Assembly: GCA_021234535.1 (NCBI GenBank)
Contig: CM037832.1
Span: 7,971,135 to 8,035,134 of the forward strand
Source of the DNA: Stichopus chloronotus
Taxonomy: Eukaryota; Echinodermata; Holothuroidea; Aspidochirotida; Stichopodidae
Length of the DNA stretch: 64,000 bases
Reading direction: 5' to 3'
Shown: positions 12,007 to 22,999 of the stretch, one piece after another
Layout: every line of letters starts with the position of its first letter
How positions within the stretch are numbered: the first letter of the stretch is position 1
Made by a program: the position numbers and the translations under genes
Notes under the pieces: generated by a model
What the model was told of the DNA's origin: nothing
What the model saw: only the letters and a program-made list of their open reading frames with translations
The model's database searches: none

Positions 12007-12160
12007 CTCATTGTGCAATGGCGTATCTTGTCTCCACAATATTTGGTATCTTTCAACATTCAGAAGTCCAGCACAGTGGTTTCTGCACTTTGTCCATTGC
12101 AGCAGCAATTTTTGTTCAAAACCCATCATTTTAGAAGTCACCTTATCTTCACAGTATGAA
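12007..12160 (-). other. conserved exon-like segment upstream of NAT-like copy 2
   Basis: Minus-strand open frame with K-L-L-L-Q-W-T-K and the end T-P-L-H-N-E, followed by GAG|GTAAAT; the last exon base would be 12007. The frame stays open upstream through D-D-F-S-Y-C-E-D-K-V-T-S-K. It differs from its counterparts at several residues but has no indels. It is about 1.9 kb upstream of the copy 2 acceptor-like site at 10092 and has the same phase. Function unknown. Confidence 0.35.
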
Positions 12161-12344
12161 AAATCATCAGTATTGGCCTGTATGTCTAAAAGGCTTGTTC
12201 ATTGGTAATTGTACAGTAACCTATGGACTTTACATTAAGATCTTTATCACTTTTTTTATGATTTGTTATCTGGGTCACATTTTGTAACATGTACTCTGAA
12301 CTGCAGAGGCAATGAAGTTCCATCAACTTCAAGATTTTTGTAAT

Positions 12345-13630
12345 AGGTATCGAAAAAAGTTAATTCAGTGTGATGGTGTTGATATCTCAAAGAATTGGAA
12401 AGCGGAAGAAGATAGTGCCAATTTGATGTATGAAATAGTTCTAAAAGAAATAGATATGGGTTGTCTCTGCTCACCAATGATGACAGTTTTTCACCCACTT
12501 GTTTCTCATTTTTTTCAATTTCCGTCTCCACCTTTCCATCCTGTTTTAATTTTGATTTCTATCCTCTTCTCCCAAAGATAATACTTTGTATGAATTACTT
12601 TTGCCACGATCCTCCCCTTCATATTTTTTTGATTTCAAATTTTTTTTATGTAAAAAGGGAAAAACATGAGAGAAATACTGTATGCTTCTGTGGTGTCTCC
12701 AACATTTTGGTGAAAGACATCACTCACACCATCATTTTAGTTAATTGATTTAACCTGTAAGCTTTAACCTGTTAGAGTAGTCCATCAGTTATATACTGTA
12801 CTACTGCTTTGATTACTCATACTAACCATAGCCTTTATGATTCCTCACTGATTTACATCATAATATGTTATGAATGCAAACTGTTTGCTTCTCTGCATGA
12901 TCTGTTGTTAAAAAATACCTTTGAATTGTGAAAGGATTGGCTGTTGACAGTTTCAGTTCCCTCTGTTGGGACCGTTTAAAATTTTAAAAGATGAGCAAAT
13001 ATGAAGAGGCTGAAAGAAAACAATGGAAGAGAGACAATATCAACAGACAGTGTAATTACACCTCTGCGTTATCAATGAGTGCAGGTAAAAAAGACTGAGC
13101 TACCGTTTTCTCATTTGTTCCTCTTTTGAGAGCAAAACTTTGTCCTTCCTCACACCCTCCCCAAATGGCATCCATCTGTGACCACAAAAATCTTGGGATG
13201 CCACTGGTTGGGATGGACTGGGCTCAAGAACCAGAGAGTGAACAGGGTGAAAATCAGATCGTACAAATATCATTGGAAGCTCTTTCCTGATACAATTATA
13301 CAAATGTACATCTTTTCACATTTTCAAATAAAAGACAAAAAGAATCATGAGAGGGAAGTTTGGATAATGTTAAATGCTGGACCATGTATTAATGTGAGGA
13401 AAATGCATGATTGGTGGTTAATGTAAGTGATGGACATGGACACAGACCAAGTGCATCCAGCAAAAGCATTTAACCCTAAGAGTGCATTATCCCATTGATA
13501 ATACACAGGTCCAACATTGATTAACCTCATTCATATATAAAAATGAGATTTTGATGAAAAAAAGGGACAAAAGCAAAGGAAAATTTGCTTCTTAATTAAC
13601 CACATTTTTATTGAAAACGAACCCTGAGGA
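12345..13630. other. no supported gene
   Basis: AT-rich spacer with T-runs near 12510-12650. Several short open frames in both strands show no domain signature or splice context I can defend. Confidence 0.4.
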
Positions 13631-13636
13631 AGGGTA

Positions 13637-13781
13637 ATTCACAGCGCGTACTCCCTCACCTCATATAACCTATGCATTACCGTATGCCTGAAACTTCACT
13701 GACCATGGTCAATGCGGTAATGCATAGGTTATATGAGGTGAGTACGTCGCTAGCAAAGTCCCAAACCAGTAAGTTTTGCGG
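13637..13781. mobile_element. minimal DIRS-end foldback, about 145 bp
   Basis: The left half starts AATTCACAGCGCGTACTCCC and runs through 'acctcatataacctatgcatta'. The right half contains 'gaccatggtcaatgcggta', the complement of that block, and 'gtgagtacgtcgctagc', ending 'ccaaaccagtaagttttgcgg'. These are the two unequal ends of the 6.2 kb DIRS element at 30439-36644, each with its specific outermost tip, joined with almost no interior. It cannot encode proteins. Either it moved using enzymes from a full element, or it is an extreme deletion of one. Confidence 0.85.
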
Positions 13782-13789
13782 AAACAAGA

Positions 13790-15545
13790 TTCACAACATG
13801 TTAACAAATGTGCATTACACACAAAGTAACACAAAAAATGAATAGTTATAGCATAGCAACAATGTGGCAATACATGCTCATGCTTTAGTTTGCACTACAA
13901 ATATGTAATATAGTATGTGCATGCTGCAGTTCAGTGGTTCGATCTAAGTTCACTCACTGTGTATGGAGCATTATCAGAGCTTGGTTTTCCTCATCAAGTA
14001 ATTCTGTCAAATGGTGGAATTTGGGTAGGATTGACGAGACTGCTTTTTGATGAAGACAATTATAGGTTTTTGGAATGGTGCAGTTAGAGAAAATTGTAGA
14101 CATATGTGATATCTCACTCTCTGCCAACAGTGGCAGCAATGTTTGATTCAGGTGGAACAACTTCATGGTGTTATGAGAGTGTAGGTCTTTGTTATTTGAC
14201 TTACTCTATGTGGACTCCTTTGACTTAATCTGTGGGAGTTGCAGTCATTATTCCATACGATTTAATGCGTAAAGACTTGTGTTTCAACTTCTACATGAAA
14301 TCAACGAAGAAGAAATGCTAAGTTTAGTAGCTAGGATACATGTTGTTTAAAATTTGCTGAATAAGCTTTTGCGTGACACAATTTTGGAATTTAGAGAGGT
14401 AAAATCAGTATAAGATTTTGCCACTGAAAGTATCACTGTGTTGTTGCTGTTACGTACATCTATGTATGATTTATTTACGTACATTTATATTTCATTTTTC
14501 AGTAGCCTTATAGGTTAGGTCACAGGCTACTGTAGGTCAAGGTCTATGAACTTCAAATCAAATGTTTTCTTCACTATTACCATTAGCCATTGTTGTGTGT
14601 AAGGTAGCAGACTGGTTTTATTGCATTCCCCTGCCGACGATTTTAGCGTGGTTTATCCTCGTTGTTTATCTAGCAGATAACCAATGGTCACCTGACTGAA
14701 ATAACCCAATAGGAGTTCAAAAGTCAGTCCCAACTATGTATGAACTAATGGTAATCTCTTTCGGTGTAACTGACACTGGCTTTAAGTGTGGATTGTTCTG
14801 ACATTTAGACAAGTTTGTATACCACGCTGAGATTTAATGTTCTACTGGTGGTCAAAGATCATTTTCAATTTTGAAACGATGGTTATCAAGCTTATGAAGA
14901 TAGACTTATTGGTTGATAGGAGAGTGAAGATGCTGTTTCCCTTCATGAAGGTCAAAGCTAGGTCATTCGCATTCAAGGACCTGGTCCAGATTGCAAACAC
15001 TCGTTAAAAATTTGTTGTTTACAGAAGATTACCAGTGCGTTAAGCTCCACATCATTTTCATCAAAATTAATGGTTGACTGAACAGGGATCAAATTATTCA
15101 CATGTCATAAGCGTGACATTTTAGGACAGAAAACCCTGGGCGGATCTCACTCAAAGCAAATCAAGTCCCAAAAGCATACACGGCTACCTGCAGCTGTTAT
15201 CGTGATAATTACTCATCACGCGTAAGTGCTAAATGCCCCTTTTTATACAGGGGTGATTTAGGCAGGAGAACACTTGCGGTGTGCCACCCCCCATTTCCTT
15301 CAAAAATTGCCCAATACTTATTGTAGAAATGGTCATTTTGTCATTATGTGCGTAGAATGCTAACTTACATTTTACAATCCAGATGTATGCTATTTGGATT
15401 CATTGGTTTTAAGTGTATTTTTATACTAACAGAAAAAAATTCTTATTTAAATGTTTTCTTAAACTCACGTGGGGTAAGCAGCAGTGCAAATGGGTTTTTT
15501 TGCACCATGCTCCCACGCAGAGTGTATTTGTAAATTATCAGTTGC
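13790..15545. other. no supported gene
   Basis: Spacer between the DIRS foldback and the copy 3 duplication unit. A 70-codon minus-strand open frame at 13954-14166 was considered and not accepted. No tandem repeats or clear element ends are visible. Confidence 0.4.
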
Positions 15546-15549
15546 AATC

Positions 15550-18500
15550 AGTGTAGGAAAGGTTAATTTTCGTGAAAATTGGAAAGGAAAACTTGCCTTA
15601 ATTCATGAATCTTTGAGATATCTGAGATGGAAAATTCAATCAATGTTTGTATGCAACAGTCAGGAACATCAGTTGGATGCATCCTGTGATTAATTTAAGA
15701 GTCCTGATGATAGACAGTGTGGGTCAAAATTTGGGATTGATTGTTTTGTATGTGTGCTAAAGGAATATGCTATCTTATTCACATCTTGACAGTTCATTCT
15801 CAAAACTATGCAGCACATGAGATCTAGATGCATATGGTTGTTCTGGTCACTGGGTATAGCATGTACATAATGCTAAGCTGAATGTTGTCAGTTACTTTGT
15901 CGCTTGTGAACCATTTGTGATCTACGTTATTTTGGCAGTGCCAAACAATTGGCCGTTGCCATTTCCCAGGATTTAGTGTGAGAGGGTGTCACAGTGTTTT
16001 ATTTATACCAAAACAGAAACTGAAGAACACAAATTATGTAGATAAAAGGTTTAAAGTAACATTACCATTTCTAATTCAAGCCTTCCTACATGACTGCAAA
16101 CTCTAACGCATTAAAGCATATAGACTCATGCACTATGAGTCGTTCTCTTGCTGCTTCGTAAATATCTCAAGTCAAAAAGAAAAATATACAAAAACATGTT
16201 TGGAACACTATTTTTACAAGAGCCCAATGGGCACTGTGGTTCCTTGCAAAGAAATAAGGGCAAGTGAAAAGTTGGGTCCTCAAAACTGGGGACCCAAAAA
16301 TTGGTGCTTTCAAGAATGGGACCCAAAAATGAAGTCCAAATCAGGTCCAAAAATGTAGGCCCATCTGTACAGTGCCCCCACTGAATTAAGAAATATACCA
16401 CACGTTTGGATAATGAATTAAAAAAACTGGGGCCCAAAATTGAGCTCAAACTGGGTCCCAAACATTTTGCCATTACTGCCTTGACCAGATGCTGAGGAAA
16501 GAAACCGAAAATACGGAAGGGACAACAGAAAAAAAGTTTAAAAGAAAAAAAAAAGGGAATTGGAAAAAAGGGAATTGAAAAGTTATATTGTGAAAGATGG
16601 AGAGATCGAGGCACACAGACCTCACAATGCAGTGTGCACAGGAGTTTATTGTGGATCTCTGGAGATCCATAGCTTTCTACGATATTCCTCTTTCTTCATC
16701 GGTGCTCCCTGTTAGATTTTCAGGCCAGTGTTCAGGAATGATCATGGAAATCACAAGATAGCAAAACAATGCCCTGGCTGGGGTTAGAAATGGTAGACAA
16801 CTCAACACTAGCCACTTGAGCAAGAAACGCTGCCTTATTCCAGCCGACCCCTTTCCATAGGGACTGAAAAGGATCAGTGAATAGTAATTACATAACAGCA
16901 TCTTGGCTCCCCTTCTCCCCCCCCCCCCCCCTCCATTCTTCTCCATCCGGCATTCTGACAATTTGACGGATAAGTAGTAAATAACAAAACCATTTACAGA
17001 GGAACATGTTGAATAACTCATGATGATGTCCCATAAAAAGGAACTGTTCTCCAGGTTGACCCTGCAGTGGTCAATGAGCAAATAATCCAAAAGGCATGAG
17101 TGCAGTTAGATGACTTCTCTGTGTGAGAATTATATATACAGTCAAGGTCATACACTATTTTATATCTTACAATATCCTTTAGTGGTCATTATAGATAAAG
17201 AAAATGAGATTAATTCTAAAATGACTAACTGAAGCTACATGATCTTTTTCCCCTCTAAATTTGCTTAACACCCTCCACCTGCCATATTGTTCAGTGACCA
17301 CATGTCCATCAAGAAAAAATTGTGACCTTGATTCCAAAATTACCCTTTGGGTCAAACTAATCCCTAGTTCGTCTTTGATATTCAGACAATCCTAAAACCA
17401 AACAAGCACGTCTGTCTGTGACTCTTGTTAAAATCGGTTGGATGAAATCTGTGTTGTTAAAAATGGGCCTGCAAAATTCTTAACCCTGCAACGTGGCAAG
17501 TATGTTTGCAAAATTTTTAGGGACACTATGCTCCAACCAATGTTGGCAGTCCACTGAGGTAGTATCAGAGGTGTTACATCCTACATAAGTAAGCAAATTT
17601 TGCCCCATATAAAATCCTTGGGAATGAAATCTGATGTATTTCTAACCAGTTACCTAATATCAAAAAATTCCTAGTGCAGTACCCGTCAATGCTTCACTTA
17701 GATACTGGCAAAGGTCCCATCTGATCATTGTAATTTACTGTGGCTCTGCAAGTCCCCATCTCACATGTACTTAAGAAGGAAATCTATGGATACCATTTTG
17801 AGTGAGGGGGGGGGGTGGGGAAGGGAGTGGGTGAAAGTGATCACCGCCTTTGCCTTCCTTTTGTGACTTGCACCACTACAGTCTTGTGGATTGAGTAAAA
17901 TCTTGGGGTCTCCCACATTAGTTTGTGTCCAGGACCCCCACAAGGGTAAACTCAACCCTGTGCGAACCAATGGTTACACTTTGCTTGATTACTTAGAAAT
18001 TGAATTTCAAAACATGATGTTGGTCATTTGGTCACCAGTGCCTCCGCTAACAAAAAATCCTATTTTCAGCCGCCCACTTTTAGTATACATTACGTGAGAT
18101 TCATGAAATGAAAATGTTGGGCCCCAGATAGTGCAGTCTGGGCCAATAAGTCTGTATATTACATTGATGTAAACAGAAAAATGTCAGAAATACATTTTCC
18201 TTGTTTTCACATCACTTGTAATTCCAGTAGTTTCAATGAAGACAAAAGATAAAATCAAGTACATGACCAGCCTGGTCAGGATACAAACTTTGGAGGGCTC
18301 GTCGATGTTCACTTCCTACAAAGGAAATGTAAATCAAAGACTATATTTGTGCGCAAACTGAAGTGAAACTTGAAAAGTTTAAAGAAAGCATTATTCTCAC
18401 CCTTCCATCAAAAAAAAAAAAAAAAATCCTTTCCATCCCTAGGTGTAGCACAGCATTGGTGTCAGCATCTATGCATAGTGTATGTAATGCACAGAGACTG

Positions 18501-21115
18501 TACAGAAATATGGATCGAATTGGTGCGCACCAGGAAAAGCTTCTCCTCTCAACGTTTCATATTTGCTGGCAGCAACAAAATGTTGCACACTGTTATGGGG
18601 CCATAAGTCTGCCAAGTGAAAATCATCATTCTTTGTTATTGATGGACTAACATAAAGTTTGTTGAATGTGTGACACTGTAACAACCTATTAGCCATAGTA
18701 TTAAATTAAGTTCTTTTCATATATCACACATTAGAAGGAGGAGTCAATCCAACTTGTTCCCACTTCTGAAGGTAACCCATATGAAGCAGCGCCGAAGTTC
18801 TTTTTGATGTATTTCTCAGAAGTGTTTTTTGGAAAAATATTATTACAAGGAGGGTGTCGATATGATCCAGAGCTACTGGAAATTACGCTGTTTTCTCCTT
18901 CTTAAAGTTTTTGATAACATGGCTTAATATACAGTTTTTGCTAGCTGCTTGACTGCTTGTCAATATTTTTATTGTTGTGACTCCTGTGACTGTTGTGACA
19001 TTACTTTGACTCTGGTTCGGAAGAACCTCTTCATGGTGATAAAAGAAAAGACGAAAGTAAAGACGAACATTAAAGTGAACAGAATAGACTAGTGATAATG
19101 CACAGTTAGAGAACTGTGTAATCAAGTAAATCTACATCGTAAGAGTTTAATTATGAATCAATGTAGAAGCAATCTCACATTTTAAAGTCTGGTTTGACAG
19201 CAGTTGTACCCTTGAAGTAATGTTTTGAAGTATTATGGATGTCTTCCTCTGTGTATTGTGTATAATACTTCATGACAGTTTCTATCAGATGATCCTCTGA
19301 CTTTATCTTGGTGACTTCTTTCTGGCCTTCCTCTGTGATTGTAGTGCATTGATATTGTGTAATGTTTACCATCAATTTATTAGGATATCCCACCAGTAAG
19401 AAATATTCAAAGATTTTTGACCTCATGTAAGGGTCATCTAAGGATTTGCGCCGCATCTTCATTAATCCGGATTCATCGTAGTAGTTTTGGGTTCTGAATA
19501 CAGACAACACTTCCCAGCAATCTTCGTCCTCGTAGTAAATGAGTCGTGCAGTTCCTGACATTAACTTTGGCAGCTCTACCTTTGCGCAAAGGTGGATGAC
19601 ACCTGGGCTTGCATTAAAGAACTTGTATGGAATATTTCTAATGAGGTAAGTAGGAGAAACTCTTGTAAAGTTTAGGTCAACTGGGCATAAGAAATAGCGG
19701 GTACCGACATCAACCAAGTGCTTGCTCCCAGGATGTGTTACATCATGAACTATCAAAGCAGCGTGGTTGTCAAAAATATGATCTTTCCACCGATACACAC
19801 TGCTACAAATTCCAGAAGTGTTAAAATTGAGATGCTCAAGAGTAGCTTGTAAGAAGGAATTTATTGCCACACAATCTCCACCATGCATTTTCATCACATC
19901 CTCTTTCAAACTACTCTTTGAGTCGCTTTTGAGTCGTGCACTTGTCAAGTTTGGTATGCTTGTAAATGGAAGCTTGTATTTCATCTTCTCCATGATTGTA
20001 TTCAGAAAAGTTTGTCTGTCCTCCTTCACCAGTCTCTCAGGGTTCGATATTTCGAGGTTGCTTTCCAGGAAAGAGAGAGCTTCATGCTTCGTAAGAGGGT
20101 AACTGGCACTCTGCATAGTGAAGTAAATATTAATTACTATTAGCATAATCCTCTATGTGCAATTGTTTCAAGTAAGACAGCATGAAAAATCAGACCAACA
20201 AAGATATACTGTAGTGAATTGTTTCTTGCAACTGTCATTCAATTCAAACTATGGGATGCCATTCTAAATGATATTGATATAGTAAAAATATGTACAATTA
20301 AGTTTTTTTTAAAGGTAGTTTTTTTTCTGGATAATACTAAAAGTTTTTTTTCTGAATAATACTACATTTTATGTAATCACACACAAAAAAAAATGATTTA
20401 CAAATAATGAAGTCAACAAAGTTCTTTACATAGCATACAATGCAAGCAAAACTAAGCGTAAATCAAAGCAAGTTGTATGTATTGCATAGTGATATAAAAA
20501 TGAAACAAATTACATAATTCATCATTCATACAAAATTTATGTCATGTAATGAATTACATGTCATATAATTTGCTTCGGTTTTGTTACATCACATCATATC
20601 TTTGTTTAATTATGTGTCCTAGATTTTGTTTCATTTTTTATTATATCACAAGTGTTTCTTTTTATCATGGCATACAGTTTATCAGATCACACATATAACT
20701 TGTGTGGCATTATTCCCCACAATGAGTACTTTTACTTCCATGCTATATTATGAATTTTGTCGACTCCACTATTTGCAAATAATAAATACACTTTTATGAA
20801 ATAAGATATTCCTTCAGAGGTTACTACTTGTTACATGAAACCAGATTGGTGAAACATGATGTACAAACAATAAGCAGTACTAAAAGTATTCTAATAATAG
20901 GCCTATATAAAGCTTGAAAGAAACTTATACTCTATGTAATATCATTACATATAAGTACGAATGTACTTAGTAATCATTAAATGGCACCTCATGTCAAAAT
21001 GTGAGCTTTTCCTCCTAATCTATCTGGGGAAAATTGAGATCTACTTGCAAATTAGTAGACAAATACCAAAGTAAGTGTTTGTAGAGTGCTTGAGGAGTGA
21101 GATGCTTGGGACTCA
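15550..21115. repeat. segmental duplication, unit carrying NAT-like copy 3
   Basis: Colinear partner of about 5830-10890. Unit-specific content includes a patch at about 16216-16470 where 'gggacccaaaa' and 'gggtcc' words recur, starting with ACAAGAGCCCAATGGGCACT then GGTTCCTTGC, an inverted version of the tails at 4309 and 4628. It also holds long C- and G-runs (16918, 17810). No gene other than NAT-like copy 3 is supported in it. Confidence 0.8.
19175..20116 (-). CDS. arylamine N-acetyltransferase-like protein, copy 3
   Basis: Intact 313-codon ORF nearly identical to copy 2. Cys82 lies in H-G-G-D-C-V-A-I-N, His118 in D-N-H-A-A-L-I-V and Asp136 in H-L-V-D-V-G, the NAT triad. An upstream in-frame ATG at 20146 would add ten residues. 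I use 20116 because it aligns with copy 2; homology of the family proper starts only three codons later (S-A-S-Y-P-L-T-K). TTCACTATGCAG overlaps this start and may instead be a splice acceptor, with the real N-terminus encoded upstream. The likely role is acetyl-CoA-dependent acetylation of small amines in the cytosol, inferred from family membership only. The coding similarity to copy 2 is clearly higher than that of the flanks. Confidence 0.85.
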   Translation of the reverse strand: MQSASYPLTKHEALSFLESNLEISNPERLVKEDRQTFLNTIMEKMKYKLPFTSIPNLTSARLKSDSKSSLKEDVMKMHGGDCVAINSFLQATLEHLNFNTSGICSSVYRWKDHIFDNHAALIVHDVTHPGSKHLVDVGTRYFLCPVDLNFTRVSPTYLIRNIPYKFFNASPGVIHLCAKVELPKLMSGTARLIYYEDEDCWEVLSVFRTQNYYDESGLMKMRRKSLDDPYMRSKIFEYFLLVGYPNKLMVNITQYQCTTITEEGQKEVTKIKSEDHLIETVMKYYTQYTEEDIHNTSKHYFKGTTAVKPDFKM

Positions 21116-21183
21116 GTAAATAGAAAGAAAGCAGATGACCATGACGGCGAGTTGATACAGACAGAACAATGGAATAAATTTAC

Positions 21184-21335
21184 CTCATTGTGCAATGGTA
21201 CAGCTTGTCTAAACATAAGTTGGTGTCTCCCAACATTCAGAAATCCTGCACAGTGGTTTCTGTACTTTGTCAATTGTAACAGTAATTTTTTTCCAAACAC
21301 CATCCTGTTAGAAGACAAATTATCTTTAGTTTGAA
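21184..21335 (-). other. conserved exon-like segment upstream of NAT-like copy 3
   Basis: The minus-strand frame, open from 21405, contains D-N-L-S-S-N-R-M-V-F, K-L-L-L-Q-L-T-K-Y-R and the end V-P-L-H-N-E, then GAG|GTAAAT (last exon base 21184). It lies about 1.1 kb upstream of the acceptor-like site at 20110 and is in phase with it. If spliced, Glu would join Ser-Ala-Ser-Tyr-Pro. I do not recognise the peptide. Confidence 0.38.
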
Positions 21336-21639
21336 AGGTGATCTGTAAATCTACAGCATGTGCCAAGCTTGACCATTGGCATTTGTAACCTGTGGACCGG
21401 TACAACTAGATCTGACCAGTTCTTTTTTCTTTTCTTTGGTGAGGTCATCTCGTGACAGCTTGAACTATGGGAGCAATGAAGTTCCATCTCCTTCACGATT
21501 TCTGTATATACATATAGTTTATATTTAATATGGTGAAAATTAAATTTAATCTGGTGATGTGGAAATCATGAACAAGTGAGAAACTGAAGTAAGCAGTGGC
21601 CCCTCTATGTGAGTGAAATACTTTTAAAGAAATAGTTAA

Positions 21640-22159
21640 AGGTTGTGTGACATCCGTCTAGAAAAGAGCACCCTTCATTGTAAAAGTATTAAAGTAACAT
21701 CCTGAGTAAAAATCCATTGGAATTTTGTTTATATCTATTACGATTTATGAGATATGACTTTTCAAAGTTTGGAAAAAAGTACAAAACAGATAACGTGGAG
21801 TGTTGCACAGTGTCAGTTCTCCTATGTTAAGGCTATATATTTTGCCACTTTATTACTGAGTTTCACGTTGGTAAAGTGATGTTGATATATTTGGAGGAAA
21901 AAAACATGCTTCCGAAACAAAACCATCTGTGCTTATAAAATTCTCAAATGTCCTTGAAGTAAAGGTTATGTAAACTAAGGATTAAGTAAGACCAATCGTG
22001 GGAGTCCATCTCTTGATGTCACAAATTTGCATACTTAGTCAACATTTATTCATGACACAGCTGTGAGACAGATTTGGATTGATTTTGTTGCTATAATTAA
22101 TATTTTCAATGCTTAATGCACCCAGTACTACAAAGTGTCATTTTCATGTCACACAACCT
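21640..22159. mobile_element. TTAA-type MITE, 520 bp
   Basis: Perfect 14 bp terminal inverted repeats, AGGTTGTGTGACAT at the left and its complement at the right. It is flanked by TTAA (21636-21639) and TTAT (22160-22163), a one-base-decayed copy of a TTAA target duplication. TTAA targets are typical of piggyBac and Kolobok transposons. There is no coding capacity, so it is non-autonomous. Confidence 0.75.
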
Positions 22160-22317
22160 TTATATTTTATGATCTCTTTCACCAGTAATATCTGTTTTCT
22201 TCCCCCTCTCAGCTACTACTACTCTCAAGTTTTTAGCCATTCAGACTTCTGCATATACCCTTCTTAAACATAAAGAGTTTGTGTACAGTCAGTTCTGTTC
22301 AAGTCATCTTTGATTTT

Positions 22318-22990
22318 GCAAGGGTTTTGGTTTCAATGATAATCATAACTCTGCATACAGGTGCATGTATGTGTGTGGATGTATGTTTGTGATGTCTTAC
22401 CTTGCAAACACGATATCTTGAGAAGAGAGGCTTGGCCAGATCTCTCATATGTGGTGTGAAGGTGTAGTACATTGAGGAGAAGAACTCCATTGGTTTTGGT
22501 GGAGGTCAAAGGTCATTTTGGGTCAACAGGTGTCAAATTGTGAAAACTTTGTGAGCACGATATCTGAAGAAGGGAAACTTGGACAGATCTCATGTTTGGT
22601 ATGAAGAGTACCACAGAAGGACCCTTTTATTTGTGGAGGTCAAAGGTCATTTGGGGTCATCAGCAGTCAAATTGTGAAAACCTTGTAATCTCCAGAAAAG
22701 GAGCTTGCACAAGGCTCATATTTTGTTTGTTTGTATCCTAATTACAAAATGTAGCCCCCAAATCAAGATTTTGTATATTTCCTAACTGTGGTACATATAG
22801 GATGGTCGACATGTTGGTATGGACGTTCACCAAGATGATAATGTACACCATGGAAGTATTGCAGCTCACCAGAACTCTGCTTTGGCTAAACGTGCTAGTA
22901 AACCTCCTAATTAATTGACACCTCTGCTAGGCTATCCTTTTCTTTTGGTGGGGTGGTAGAGATCAAAGGTCATTAGGGGTCAATATATCT
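22318..22990. repeat. DR1-bearing satellite, two to three diverged units
   Basis: Head 'ttttggtttcaatgataatca' and a short TG-rich tract, then monomers containing 'acgatatctt/ctgaagaa', 'gatctcat.t.tggtatgaa' and 'gtggaggtcaaaggtcatttt' (22502, 22637). A looser copy lies at about 22960. The head matches the one at about 51990 (ttttggtttcgatgattatc), so these two belong to one subfamily. Confidence 0.65.
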
Positions 22991-22999
22991 TCACCCTAT

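Noticed and set aside
16126..16614. 162-codon minus-strand open frame
   Set aside because: Runs through low-complexity T/C-rich and 'gggaccc' repeat sequence and is not kept open in the duplicate at 6420-6830.
19818..20102. 94-codon plus-strand frame shared by copies 2 and 3 (also 9800-10084)
   Set aside because: Antisense shadow of the NAT-like ORF, conserved only because the sense strand is.
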